Positions 40,621 through 49,230 of a stretch of DNA of 64,000 nt are shown piece by piece. The notes beneath the pieces were generated by a model. It did no database searches. It saw only the letters and a program-made list of their open reading frames with translations, and was not told the DNA's origin. The translations under genes and the position numbers were made by a program. Within the stretch, counting starts at the first letter, position 1; each line of letters opens with the position of its first letter. This DNA is from Burkholderia pyrrocinia (GTDB taxonomy: Bacteria; Pseudomonadota; Gammaproteobacteria; Burkholderiales; Burkholderiaceae): positions 682,001-746,000 of the forward strand of contig NZ_CP024902.1 in the NCBI RefSeq assembly GCF_003330765.1. The letters are read 5' to 3'.

Positions 40621-40662
40621 GGGAATGAACGGCGGCGGCGGCGCGCCCGCCGTCGTGCCGCG

Positions 40663-41349
40663 TCAGCGCATCGGCGCTTCCGCGATCCGCATGTAGTCGG
40701 CGATCCGCCGTCCTTCCATGTCCGGAAACTGCTCGTGCACGGTGATGTCGCCCATCCGCGCGATATCGAAGGTGCGGAAATCGCCGCGCAGCTCGCACCA
40801 CGCGCCGATCGTCCAGCGCCCGCCCCAGTAGACAAGCCCGAGCGGCCACACGCGGCGTTGCGAATGCGCGCCGAGCCGGTCGCGGTAGCCGAAGCTGACG
40901 ACGTGGTGCGTGTCGACGGCCTGGTGGATCGCGTCGACCTTCGCGCAAAACGTTGCGTCGATATGGAACGACGGCGCGAACACGGGCAGGCGGTCGAGCG
41001 CCGTGCGCTTGTCGGCCGGCATCGCGGACGCGATCTTCGCGAGCGCCGAACGGGCGCCGCCCGCGAAGCGCGCACCGCCCCAGGTTTCGAGCATGCGCGC
41101 GCCGGTGGCGAGCGCCGCGAGCTCCTCGGCCGTGAATGTGAGCGGCGGCAGGCTCGCGTTGCGGTTCAGCCGGTAGCCGATGCCGGCTTCGCCTTCGATC
41201 GGCACCCCTGACAGTTGCAGGTCGCGCACGTCGCGATAGACCGTGCGCGGCGACACCGACAGCCAGTCGGCCAGCTGCTGCGCGGTCGTGAGACGCCGCC
41301 CGCGCAAGAGCTCGGCGATCTGGAACAGGCGGTCGGCACGGCGCGTCAT
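40663..41349 (-). CDS. YafY-type WYL-domain transcriptional regulator
   Basis: A 228-residue regulator with an N-terminal winged helix (MTRRADRLFQIAELLRGRRL and SVSPRTVYRDVRDLQLSG) and a WYL-like sensor domain (HVVSFGYRDRLGAHSQRRVW, WPLGLVYWGGRWTIGAWC). WYL proteins often respond to nucleic-acid or small-molecule ligands. The target is unknown; the truncated LysR fragment begins immediately downstream and a VOC gene lies 73 bases upstream on the same strand. Confidence 0.87.
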   Translation of the reverse strand: MTRRADRLFQIAELLRGRRLTTAQQLADWLSVSPRTVYRDVRDLQLSGVPIEGEAGIGYRLNRNASLPPLTFTAEELAALATGARMLETWGGARFAGGARSALAKIASAMPADKRTALDRLPVFAPSFHIDATFCAKVDAIHQAVDTHHVVSFGYRDRLGAHSQRRVWPLGLVYWGGRWTIGAWCELRGDFRTFDIARMGDITVHEQFPDMEGRRIADYMRIAEAPMR

Positions 41350-41422
41350 GACAGCACCTCGATTCCAACGGCTACGGGGACTTCGCGATGATAGCGCCGC
41401 GCTGGCCCGATGGCTGATGCGC

Positions 41423-41827
41423 TCAGTGGCATTTCGGCGCGTGCAGGCCGACGCGGTTGCCTTCGGTATCGATCAGGTAGCCGACGTAGCCGTAGTTGTT
41501 CGGCAGCTCGACAACCGAGCCCTGCACGACGCCGCCCGCGCGCTTCGCGCGTTCGAGCGCCGCGACGACCGACTCGCCGGCGTTCAGGTAGACGAGCACG
41601 CCGTTCGCGCTCGGCTTCATCTGCTGCGGATCGAACACGATGCTGCCGCCCGTGCTCGACGCGTCGCGATCGAACGTGGCCATCGGCACGCCGCCGATGA
41701 CTTCGCGCTGCAGCGTCGTTTGCAGCACGGTTTCGTAAAAGCGGATCGCCCGATCGAAATCGAGGGACGGAATGTCGAACCACGCGATCGCGCGCTCCAG
41801 GGTTGCGGTGGCAGTTGCGGACGTCAT
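41423..41827 (-). CDS. VOC-superfamily (glyoxalase/bleomycin-resistance-like) protein
   Basis: A 134-residue single-module vicinal oxygen chelate protein: AIAWFDIPSLDFDRAIRFYE opens the beta-alpha-beta fold and YVGYLIDTEGNRVGLHAP closes it. One expected metal histidine near the N-terminus is replaced (FDIP), so it may bind ligand without being a glyoxalase. ATG at 41827 follows AAGGAGC. It is divergent from the ArsR-SRPBCC pair, and proteins of these three types are frequently found together. Confidence 0.85.
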   Translation of the reverse strand: MTSATATATLERAIAWFDIPSLDFDRAIRFYETVLQTTLQREVIGGVPMATFDRDASSTGGSIVFDPQQMKPSANGVLVYLNAGESVVAALERAKRAGGVVQGSVVELPNNYGYVGYLIDTEGNRVGLHAPKCH

Positions 41828-41905
41828 GACGAGCTCCTTGTTGTTTGGGTTCTGTATGGAAACCAGCCTTGCATTGCGCCGGGATTGCAGTGTGATCGCG
41901 GCCTG

Positions 41906-41923
41906 CTGACACCGTATTGTCAG
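41906..41923. promoter_or_regulatory. Inverted repeat CTGACA-N6-TGTCAG in the VOC/arsR intergenic region
   Basis: Perfect 6-bp arms with a 6-base spacer lie about 80 bases before the VOC start and 15 bases upstream of the arsR promoter. It may be a second regulator site, for example for the YafY protein. Confidence 0.4.
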
Positions 41924-41937
41924 TAGAGTTGTCACCC

Positions 41938-41966
41938 TTGACATGCAACCTTTTGGTTGCATAATA
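41938..41966 (+). promoter_or_regulatory. Consensus promoter with operator in the spacer, arsR-SRPBCC operon
   Basis: TTGACA (41938-41943) and ATAATA (41961-41966) are 17 bases apart. The dyad ATGCAACC-TTTT-GGTTGCAT (41943-41962) fills the spacer exactly, so a bound dimer would block RNA polymerase. The obvious candidate is the ArsR-family product of the next gene, giving autoregulation. Confidence 0.7.
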
Positions 41967-41988
41967 AAGTCATTGACCCGGGAGCGGC

Positions 41989-42321
41989 ATGGATCTCGTT
42001 TTCAAGGCGCTGGCCGATGCCACGCGCCGTCAGTTGCTCGACCTGCTGCATGCGAAAAGCGGCCAGACATTGTCCGAGCTGTGCGACGGACTCGCGATGA
42101 GCCGGCAGGCCGTGAGCAAGCATCTGGCGCTGCTCGAGGCCGCGAACCTCGTCGCGACGGCGTGGCGCGGCAGGGAGAAGCTGCATTACCTGAATCCGGT
42201 GCCGATCCACGACATCGCGGAACGCTGGATCGGCAAGTTCGAGCGTCGGCGCCTGCAGGCGCTGGCGGATCTCAAGCGCGGGCTGGAAGCGGCCCGTGGT
42301 ACAGGAGACGACGATGGGTAA
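41989..42321 (+). CDS. ArsR-family transcriptional repressor
   Basis: A 110-residue winged-helix protein beginning DLVFKALADATRRQLLDLLH, with the recognition helix in AMSRQAVSKHLALLEAANLV. The metal-binding cysteine box of true arsenic sensors is absent, which places it in the non-metal group usually paired with an SRPBCC (AHSA1) protein. Its gene overlaps the next by 8 bases. A palindrome sits in its promoter. Confidence 0.9.
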   Translation: MDLVFKALADATRRQLLDLLHAKSGQTLSELCDGLAMSRQAVSKHLALLEAANLVATAWRGREKLHYLNPVPIHDIAERWIGKFERRRLQALADLKRGLEAARGTGDDDG

Positions 42322-42778
42322 TCCCGCATTTGTGTACGTGACCTTCATTGCAGCGACGCCCGAGCGCGTGTTCGACGCGCTGACCAACGCCGAGCTGACG
42401 AAAGACTACTGGGTGCGGCATCGCAACGCGTCGCCCGACTGGCGGCCGGGCTCGCGGTGGGAGCATCAGGACTACGACGATCCGTCGCGTGTCGACATCG
42501 TCGGCGAAGTGGTCGAGAACGATCCGCCGCGCCGGCTGGTCGTCACGTGGCGTACGCCGTCAGGGGAGGGCGAGGAATCGCGCGTGACCTATCTCGTCGA
42601 GCCGCACGAGGGCGTCGTGAAGCTGACCGTCACGCACGACGGGCTGGTGGCCGGTTCGGAGATGGATCGCGGGATTCGCGGCGGCTGGCCGGTCGTGCTG
42701 TCGAGCCTGAAGACGCTGCTCGAGACGGGGCAGGCACTGCCGTTCACGATGGGGCGCTGGTCGAAGTCGAAGCACTGA
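42314..42778 (+). CDS. SRPBCC/AHSA1-domain protein
   Basis: A 154-residue START-like ligand-binding protein: FVYVTFIAATPERVFDALTN opens the fold and GGWPVVLSSLKTLLETG forms the long C-terminal helix. Such proteins bind hydrophobic ligands; no enzymatic role is defined. ATG at 42314 (after CAGGAGACG) is preferred to an in-frame GTG 18 bases upstream. It overlaps arsR by 8 bases, so the repressor and binding protein are translationally coupled. Confidence 0.88.
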   Translation: MGNPAFVYVTFIAATPERVFDALTNAELTKDYWVRHRNASPDWRPGSRWEHQDYDDPSRVDIVGEVVENDPPRRLVVTWRTPSGEGEESRVTYLVEPHEGVVKLTVTHDGLVAGSEMDRGIRGGWPVVLSSLKTLLETGQALPFTMGRWSKSKH

Positions 42779-42838
42779 CGGGCGCCGGAGGCAGGCGCGC
42801 GCGGGCGCCGCGATGGCGGCCCCGCGCGATTTCGTTGC

Positions 42839-44137
42839 TTACGCGTCGCCTTCCGGCGTGGCCGGGCGCGCCCTCACGCTGCCGGCGATCAGGTCGAAGC
42901 GGAACAGCCGGCATTCGAGCGCGCCGTTGAACAGCGGCGTCTTCGCTGATTCGCGCAGCCGCAGCTGGCCCGGCAGCGAACGGTCGGACGTGAGCAGGAA
43001 CGCCTGCCAGCCCGTGAAGCGCTGTTTCAGCGCATCGCCGAGCGCGTTGAAGAACTCGCTGTCCGGCGCGTCGGTGTGCGTGCGGCGGAACGCGTCGTCG
43101 TTGTCGCGGTTGCGGCCGGTCTCGCGCGCATCGCCGCGCGGGCCGCGGCCGCGCACTTCGATCCGCTCGCCGTACGGCGGGTTCGCGAGGATGATGCCCG
43201 GCCCGTCGCACGGCGGCGTCATCCCGCGCGCGTCGACCTGCTTGAGCCATACCGACGGCACGCCCGCTCGCTCGAGGTTCGCGCGCGCCTTTTCGAGCAT
43301 GTCGCCGGAGATGTCGCTGCCGTACACGCCGAGCGCGTCGCGTTTGCCGCGCGCCGCGCGCTTCGCGTCCAGCGCCGGGACCTTCAGGCCCTGCCACGCG
43401 GTGATGTCGTACTGCTTGAGTTTCTCGAAGCCGAACCGGCGCTCGACGCCGGGCGCCACGCCGAGCGCGATCTGAGCGGCTTCCGCGAGGAACGTGCCGC
43501 TGCCGCACATCGGGTCGTACAGCGCCGTGCCGGGCGTCCAGCCCGTCAGGCGCAGGATGCCGGCCGCGAGGTTCTCGCGCAGCGGCGCCGCGCCCTTGTC
43601 GAGACGCCAGCCGCGCTTGAACAGCGGCTCGCCCGACGTGTCGAGGTACAGCGTGCACTCGTTGGCCGTCAGGAACGCGAACACGCGCACGTCGGGCGCA
43701 CCCGTGTCGATGCTCGGGCGCGCACCGGTCTTGTCGCGCATCCGGTCGCAGATCGCGTCCTTCACGCGCAACGTCGCGAATTCGAGACTCTTCAGCGGCG
43801 ACTTGATCGCGGTGATGTCGACGCGCAGCGTCTGGGTCGCCGCGAACCAGCGCTCCCACGGCTGCTCGAGCGCGAGCGCGTAGACATCCTGCTCGGTGCG
43901 GTACGCGCGGTGCGCGATCTTCAGCAGGACCCGGCTCGCGATCCGCGAATGGAGGTTGGCGGCCATGCCGGCGGCCCAGCCGCCGCTGAAATGGACGCCG
44001 CCCGGCACCTGCGCGCCCGCGGTGAACGGCGCGCCGTTCAGGTGGCGGCCGGCGATTTCGGCCAGCTCGGCGGCAAGCGCCGCTTCGAGGCCGCGCGGGC
44101 AGGGGGCGAAGAATTCGTACAGGGTGGGCGAGGACAT
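42839..44137 (-). CDS. rlmL: THUMP-domain RNA methyltransferase (RlmL-type)
   Basis: A 432-residue class I methyltransferase. The N-terminal ferredoxin-like/THUMP region (YEFFAPCPRGLEAALAAELA) binds RNA, the SAM site is in DPMCGSGTFLAEAA, and the catalytic motif IILANPPYGERI is the NPPY of N2-guanine/N6-adenine enzymes. It matches the RlmL half of E. coli RlmKL (23S rRNA m2G2445) without the RlmK half. A linker rich in arginine and aspartate follows NPPYGERI. ATG at 44137 is chosen from similarity. Confidence 0.87.
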   Translation of the reverse strand: MSSPTLYEFFAPCPRGLEAALAAELAEIAGRHLNGAPFTAGAQVPGGVHFSGGWAAGMAANLHSRIASRVLLKIAHRAYRTEQDVYALALEQPWERWFAATQTLRVDITAIKSPLKSLEFATLRVKDAICDRMRDKTGARPSIDTGAPDVRVFAFLTANECTLYLDTSGEPLFKRGWRLDKGAAPLRENLAAGILRLTGWTPGTALYDPMCGSGTFLAEAAQIALGVAPGVERRFGFEKLKQYDITAWQGLKVPALDAKRAARGKRDALGVYGSDISGDMLEKARANLERAGVPSVWLKQVDARGMTPPCDGPGIILANPPYGERIEVRGRGPRGDARETGRNRDNDDAFRRTHTDAPDSEFFNALGDALKQRFTGWQAFLLTSDRSLPGQLRLRESAKTPLFNGALECRLFRFDLIAGSVRARPATPEGDA

Positions 44138-44256
44138 TAGGCGGGTGAGGACGTGCAAAAGTCCACTATTGTACGCGGCGCGGGCGACCGGGGCCGGCGT
44201 TTCAGCGCGGCGACGGGGATGCGCCGGCCGTGCTCGCGTGCCGGGAGGCCGGCGCG

Positions 44257-44278
44257 GCGGTGCCCGGCCGGGCACCGC
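44257..44278. repeat. 22-bp perfect GC-rich palindrome after the Gcr-type gene
   Basis: Arms of 11 bases (GCGGTGCCCGG and its complement) with no spacer lie 15 bases past the stop of the Gcr-type gene (reading leftward). No U-tract follows. It is similar in kind to the palindrome after gdhA. Confidence 0.65.
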
Positions 44279-44293
44279 TACACCGCCGCAGGC

Positions 44294-46417
44294 TCAGTGC
44301 GTGCCCGGCTGGCCGGTGCGCGCGGCCTGGCCGCCGGCCGGCCAGAACAGCGCGAACGGATTCGACAGCACCGTGCGGACGATCGCGGCGACGAGCGCGC
44401 GCACCTTGGTCGGGCGCAGGCTGCGCGAGCGCACGGCCATCGTGAATGCGAGCGCGAAACTCACGAGCACGTTGAGAATCGCCATGCTGAGCACGCCGGC
44501 GCCGGCCCACCACAGTTCCGGTGTACCGAGCGCATCCTTGCCCAGCACGCCGAGCGCGATCCCGATCGAACCGGCCGACAGCGTCACGTGCCGTACCTCG
44601 AACGGGAACATGAACACGGTGACGATCGCCGGAATGAGGCCGAGCATCAGGCCGAGGCCGACGTTCGCGACCACGCCGGCGACGTTCGACCGGCAGAAGT
44701 GCGCGAGCTTCGCGGCGCCGGCCGCGCCGAGCGTGAGGCGCAGCCGGCGGTTGTACGTGAGCGCGTCGCCGACCCGGTGCAGCACGAACCAGTTGTCGGC
44801 CCAGCCCGCGAGCAGGCTCGACGCCCACAGCAGCACGCCCGTCAGCGCTGCGTAGAGCGGCGTCGGGCCGAGCAGCGAGAACGAGTGCAGCGTCGCGTGC
44901 GCCTTCTCCGGCGAGATCAGGTTCGCGTGCAGCACGTTGCCCGCGAACAGCTGCACGAGCAGGCACACGGGCAGCACGACGAGCACGTTGCCGGAAATCG
45001 CGGCCGCCTGCGTGCGGATCAGCGCGATCACCGATGCGACGAACGTCTTCACGCCTTCCTCGTGGCCAGTGTCGTCGAGCTCGCGCGCGAGCGTCGGCGC
45101 GGTCATCGCAGGTTGCTTGGTCGCGAGCGTGAAATGCAGGAAGTGCATCAGCATGAAGCTGGCCGCGTAGTTGACGCCCGCGAGCAGCCCTTCGAGCATC
45201 GACTGCAGGTGCGCGCCGGTGATCGCGAACTTCACGCACACGGTCACGACGGTGACGAGGCCGCCGCCTGCGGCCATCCGCAGCATCTTCAGGTACTCGG
45301 CGCGGCCGCGCGAGATGTAGTGCTCGCCGGTGTCCGCGTTGGTCTCGACGAGCTTGCGCGCGAACAGCGAGAAGTTGCTGCGCACGAGGTGCGTCACGCT
45401 CTGGCTGTTCTGGTTCGCGTCGACGAGCTCGGCCGTCAGGCGCGCCATCCCGCGCAGGTCGTCGCGCGCCATCCATGCGTTCAGCAGCGTTTCCGCGCGC
45501 AGGATGCGCATGCGCATCCGCTCGACCTGGAACACGATGTCGACCGACACGCCGTTGCGATACAGGTGCGAGAACACGTCGTCGACGGCGATCCGGCATT
45601 CGTCGAGCAGCACGCGCAGATAGTTCACCTCGTGCAGCAGCTTGCTCGGGTCGCCGCCGTCCTCGATGGCCGCGTGCGCGGTCTCGACCGCGAGCATCGC
45701 GCGCGTGAGGCGGTAGAACGGCTGCGTTTCGAGCGGCTTGCGCGCATCGTCGTCGGACAGCCGGCTGCGCACCGTCTGCGACAGGCCGGTCGAGCTGATC
45801 TGGCAGGTCAGGTTGTGCAGCGCGGCCAGCAGGTCGCGCGAGAACGAGCCCGGCTCGTGGCGCTCTTCGTCGGTGACGTCGAACGAGATCAGGTCGGCGA
45901 GGCGCGCGAGCAGGTCGTCGGGCAGCGCGTCGATCCATTGCGCTTCCTCGGGCGTCGGGAACATCAGCGTGAAGAGTGCCGACAACTCGCGACGGTTCGG
46001 CGCGGGCGGGATCAGCGACGAGTCGATCCGCTCGAACAGCGCGCCGAAGAAGCCCGAGTGCACGGGCATGCCGGCGTCGCACAGCAGCGAGATGCCGTCG
46101 CACTCGCGCAGGATGCCGCGCAGGATGCGCGCGGCGTGCGATTTCCATGCGGGGTTGCGATCGAGCACGTGGAACAGGTAGCGCAGCCGCGCATGGGCCG
46201 GATACGCACGTGCGTCGGCGTCGCGATCGGCCGGCGCGTCCGGCGTGGCCTGCATCGTGCCGTTGCGGCGCAGCCAGTGCGCGAGCTCGATCAGCCATTC
46301 GCTGCGCTCGGCGTACGGCGCATCGGCGTCGGCGTGCGCGAGCAGCGCATCGAGCTGGTGACCGGCATTGCGCGACGCGCGCCACTTCTTGATCAGGGTC
46401 GTCAGGGAACGAAACAT
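44294..46417 (-). CDS. Gcr-type large membrane protein (annotated elsewhere as site-specific recombinase)
   Basis: A 707-residue protein. About 370 residues of soluble, mainly helical sequence are followed by about six to eight membrane helices (for example LVTVVTVCVKFAITGAHL, ALTGVLLWASSLLAGWADNW, NVGLGLMLGLIPAIVTVFMF). It matches what I recall of the Neisseria Gcr/PF10136 family, named site-specific recombinase on thin evidence. I see no serine- or tyrosine-recombinase catalytic motif, and a polytopic membrane protein is an unlikely recombinase. Start ATG at 46417. It lies downstream of the pqi operon, so an envelope role is possible. Confidence 0.75.
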   Translation of the reverse strand: MFRSLTTLIKKWRASRNAGHQLDALLAHADADAPYAERSEWLIELAHWLRRNGTMQATPDAPADRDADARAYPAHARLRYLFHVLDRNPAWKSHAARILRGILRECDGISLLCDAGMPVHSGFFGALFERIDSSLIPPAPNRRELSALFTLMFPTPEEAQWIDALPDDLLARLADLISFDVTDEERHEPGSFSRDLLAALHNLTCQISSTGLSQTVRSRLSDDDARKPLETQPFYRLTRAMLAVETAHAAIEDGGDPSKLLHEVNYLRVLLDECRIAVDDVFSHLYRNGVSVDIVFQVERMRMRILRAETLLNAWMARDDLRGMARLTAELVDANQNSQSVTHLVRSNFSLFARKLVETNADTGEHYISRGRAEYLKMLRMAAGGGLVTVVTVCVKFAITGAHLQSMLEGLLAGVNYAASFMLMHFLHFTLATKQPAMTAPTLARELDDTGHEEGVKTFVASVIALIRTQAAAISGNVLVVLPVCLLVQLFAGNVLHANLISPEKAHATLHSFSLLGPTPLYAALTGVLLWASSLLAGWADNWFVLHRVGDALTYNRRLRLTLGAAGAAKLAHFCRSNVAGVVANVGLGLMLGLIPAIVTVFMFPFEVRHVTLSAGSIGIALGVLGKDALGTPELWWAGAGVLSMAILNVLVSFALAFTMAVRSRSLRPTKVRALVAAIVRTVLSNPFALFWPAGGQAARTGQPGTH

Positions 46418-46888
46418 AAACGGAATAGCGAAAGCCCTGGACGGGCGGGTTCGGGATGCCGGCCGGAGAAACGGCGCAGCGCCGGGGAGAACGGGTGAGA
46501 CGGGGCCGGTTGCCGGACGATGCGCGGCGACCCGCGATGCGGCTGCCCCGCTGCGGTGCACGCCGATCGCGTGCGGGTGCCGGGAGGCTCGGCGGTCGGG
46601 CCGAACGCGGCCCGGCGCCGCTGGTTGGCGCGCACGACGAGCGGCGCGGCCCTGAAAGTGCGTAGGATCGTCAATCGGGCCGGAAAACGCAAGCCGACCG
46701 CATGGGATGGCGCCGGTTCCGGCCGACTTTGACAAACAATGCAAACTAGCCGTTCGTCCGATGAAGGCGGTGCGAGGCCGGCTGCGGCCGGGTCATGCCG
46801 ACAGCTGCCGGCGATCGCCGGCGGACGCGCCGCGCCGGACGAAGCCAGGCAGGCGAACGCATCGGGCGTTCGCCTGCGCGCCGCATGC
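46418..46888. other. Intergenic gap between pqiC and the Gcr-type gene
   Basis: These 471 bases hold no convincing gene; the open frames here lack similarity. The only clear structure is the hairpin at 46849-46877. The promoter of the Gcr-type gene should be in the left part, but no good -35/-10 pair is evident. Confidence 0.6.
46849..46877 (-). terminator. Hairpin at the end of the pqi operon (no U-tract)
   Basis: A perfect 12-bp stem GCAGGCGAACGC/GCGTTCGCCTGC around the loop ATCGG starts 11 bases past the pqiC stop. The U-tract is missing, so termination would need help from Rho, or the hairpin may only protect the 3' end. Confidence 0.55.
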
Positions 46889-47614
46889 TTATGTGCCGGA
46901 CTTGCCCGTCGCGCCGGCGTCGCCGCCCGACGTCGGGTTGGCCGGGCACGGCACGACCGGCGCGGCGGCCATCTTGCTGCCGGCCGCGGGCGCAGGCGCG
47001 GCCGTTGCGCCGCGGCGTGCGGCCATCGCGCGCACGCCGGCCGCGGCTTGCGCGGCAATCACGTCGAGCGCGCGCCGGTGGCCGGCGACGAGCGCGTCGT
47101 AGCCGTCGGCGACCGGTTCCGCGACGCTCGTGCGGCAGGTCATCACGACCTGCGTGCCGAGCGCACGCACGCTCCACACGGCGTCGACCGCCGCGCGCTT
47201 GCCGGGCCATGATTCGAAGCGTTGCACGTTCACGCTGACGCGATACACGGGCACGCCCGGCGGATACGCGGAATTCGCGACGTCGATCGTGCCGAGCTGC
47301 GCGGCGAGATCGTCCGACAGTGCGCGGCGAATCTCGTCGGCGGGCGGCGCTGCCCAGCGTTCCTGCTCGAGCACGTCGACCTGCGCGGCGTTCTTCTGCA
47401 CGACCAGCTGGTTCTTCGCGACCTGCTCGGGCACGCCGACGGACGGCACCTCGATCAGGAACGCCGGGTTGGCCGGCGCGGTGCGCACCGGGGCCGCGGC
47501 GTCGGCCGGGCTGAGCGTGTAGAACCGCGCGGGCGGCGAGCTGCACGCGGCGAGCGCGAGTGCGGCGAAGGCCGCCGCCGCGCCGCTCGCGAAACCGTTC
47601 ACGCGTGTCGTCAT
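46889..47614 (-). CDS. pqiC: PqiC-type outer-membrane lipoprotein (ABC transport auxiliary)
   Basis: A 241-residue lipoprotein with lipobox LAAC (lipid cysteine C24). The DUF330/ABC_trans_aux domain follows (ARFYTLSPADAAAP, FLIEVPSVGVPEQVAKNQLV, WAAPPADEIRRALSDDLAAQL). PqiC anchors the end of the PqiB tunnel in the outer membrane. The C-terminal 50 residues are alanine/proline-rich and probably disordered. The ATG overlaps the pqiB stop by 4 bases. Confidence 0.88.
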   Translation of the reverse strand: MTTRVNGFASGAAAAFAALALAACSSPPARFYTLSPADAAAPVRTAPANPAFLIEVPSVGVPEQVAKNQLVVQKNAAQVDVLEQERWAAPPADEIRRALSDDLAAQLGTIDVANSAYPPGVPVYRVSVNVQRFESWPGKRAAVDAVWSVRALGTQVVMTCRTSVAEPVADGYDALVAGHRRALDVIAAQAAAGVRAMAARRGATAAPAPAAGSKMAAAPVVPCPANPTSGGDAGATGKSGT

Positions 47615-49230
47615 TGTTTATCTCCTGGCTTGCCCTTGAGCAGCGATTCGGGGTGACGCTCCAGATAGTCGGCGAGCGCGTTCAGCGACTGCAGCGTGCG
47701 CGTGAGTTCCTTCAGCGCACCGCGCACGTCGGACTGCAGCGGCGAATCCTGCTGCAGCGTCGCTTCGGCGGTCGAGAAGGTCTGCTTCGCGGCCGACAGC
47801 GTGTCGCGCGCTTCCGGCGCGACCTGCGTATCGAGCTGCTTGAACAGCTTGTCGGCGTTCGACAGCGCGCTGTTCAGGTTCGCGCCGATCTGGTCGAACG
47901 GTACCTTGTCGAGCTTCTTCGCGATGTCGGCGACCTGCAGCTGCAGTTCGTCGAGCGTGTTCGGCACGGTCGGCAGCTCGAGCGGCTGGCGCGACGTGTC
48001 GATCTTCACGACCGGCGCCTTCGGGAAGAAGTCGAGCGCGACGTACAACTGGCTCGTCAGCAGGTTGCCGGTGCGCAGCTGGCCGCGCAGCCCGTGCTGG
48101 ACGAGCCGCTCGACGATCTCGCGGCGGGCCGGTTCGCCCTGGCTCGCGATCGTCTCGCGGAAGCGCCGGCCGAGGCGCTCCGGATACACGTTCATTGTCA
48201 CCGGCATCGTGAAGTTCTTCGCCTTCGGATCGTAGTCGATGCCGATGTTCGTCACTTCGCCGAGCACGATGCCGCGGAAGTCGACCGTCGCGCCGACGGC
48301 GAGCCCGCGCAACGACTGGTTGAAGTTCATCACGACCTGCAGCGGCTGGCCGTCCGGATCGCGCATCGCGTCGCCCTCGTCGGAGGCCAGGCGGAACGTC
48401 GTGTTGTTCGGCGCCGTCGAGCCGCTGCCCTGGTTCGGCGGCGTCTGGAACGCGATGCCGCCGAGGATCACCGTCGCGAGCGACTGCGTGTTCAGCTTCA
48501 GGCCGCTCGAATCGAGCCGCAGGTCGACGCCGCTTGCCTGCCACCAGCGCGAGTTCACGCCGACATACTGGTCGTACGGCGCATTGACGAATACGTTGAA
48601 TGTCACGCCCGTGCCGTCCTTGTCGAGCGAGAAACCGACCACCTGGCCGACCTGCACGCGGCGGTAGTAGACGGGCGAGCCGATGTCGACCGAGCCGAGC
48701 GAATCGCCGCGCAGCACGTATTGCGTGCCTTTCTGGTCGCCCGTGACGGCGGGCGGCGTCTCGAGGCCCGTGAAGTCGGTCAGCGTATCCTCCCCACGGC
48801 CGGCGTCGACGCCGATATACGCGCCGGACAGCAGCGTGCCGAGCCCCGACACGCCGGTCGCGCCGATGCGCGGCCGCACGATCCAGAAGCGCGAGCCCTT
48901 GACCGCGAAGTCCTCGGTTTCCTTCTTGAGCTGCACCTGGACGAGCACGCGCGACAGGTCTTTCGACAGCTTGATCGTCTTGACCATGCCGATCTCGACG
49001 TCCTTGTACTTGACCTGGGTCTTGCCGGGCTCGAGCCCTTCGGCGCTATGGAAGCTGATCGTGATTTCCGGGCCGCGCTCGCGCACGGACTTGATCACGA
49101 GGCCGATGCCGATCAGCGCGGCGATCAGCGGCACGAGCCAGACGAGCGACGGCAGCCAGCCGCTTTTCGTCGAGATCGTCGGATCGGGCGGCCGGGGCGC
49201 GTCGTGCTGCGGGCCTTGTGGACTATTCAT
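47611..49230 (-). CDS. pqiB: Intermembrane lipid transport protein PqiB (MCE)
   Basis: A 539-residue MCE protein with one N-terminal membrane helix (LVWLVPLIAALIGIGLVI) and three MCE/MlaD domains (starting near GPEITISFHSAEGLEPGKT, TQYVLRGDSLGSVDIGSPVY, and LRGLAVGATVDFRGIVLGEV), then a helical coil that forms the needle spanning the periplasm. It matches E. coli PqiB (546 residues) in length and order. It is coupled on both sides: 8-base overlap with the second pqiA gene, 4-base overlap with pqiC. Confidence 0.95.
   Translation of the reverse strand: MNSPQGPQHDAPRPPDPTISTKSGWLPSLVWLVPLIAALIGIGLVIKSVRERGPEITISFHSAEGLEPGKTQVKYKDVEIGMVKTIKLSKDLSRVLVQVQLKKETEDFAVKGSRFWIVRPRIGATGVSGLGTLLSGAYIGVDAGRGEDTLTDFTGLETPPAVTGDQKGTQYVLRGDSLGSVDIGSPVYYRRVQVGQVVGFSLDKDGTGVTFNVFVNAPYDQYVGVNSRWWQASGVDLRLDSSGLKLNTQSLATVILGGIAFQTPPNQGSGSTAPNNTTFRLASDEGDAMRDPDGQPLQVVMNFNQSLRGLAVGATVDFRGIVLGEVTNIGIDYDPKAKNFTMPVTMNVYPERLGRRFRETIASQGEPARREIVERLVQHGLRGQLRTGNLLTSQLYVALDFFPKAPVVKIDTSRQPLELPTVPNTLDELQLQVADIAKKLDKVPFDQIGANLNSALSNADKLFKQLDTQVAPEARDTLSAAKQTFSTAEATLQQDSPLQSDVRGALKELTRTLQSLNALADYLERHPESLLKGKPGDKQ

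Noticed and set aside
44294..46417. Mobile-element interpretation of the Gcr-type gene
   Set aside because: No terminal repeats, integrase motif, tRNA target or cargo genes are present; the protein is a polytopic membrane protein.
44153..46498. 781-codon plus-strand frame opposite the Gcr-type gene
   Set aside because: It is antisense to a gene with clear membrane helices and family similarity, and itself is almost pure charged low-complexity sequence.
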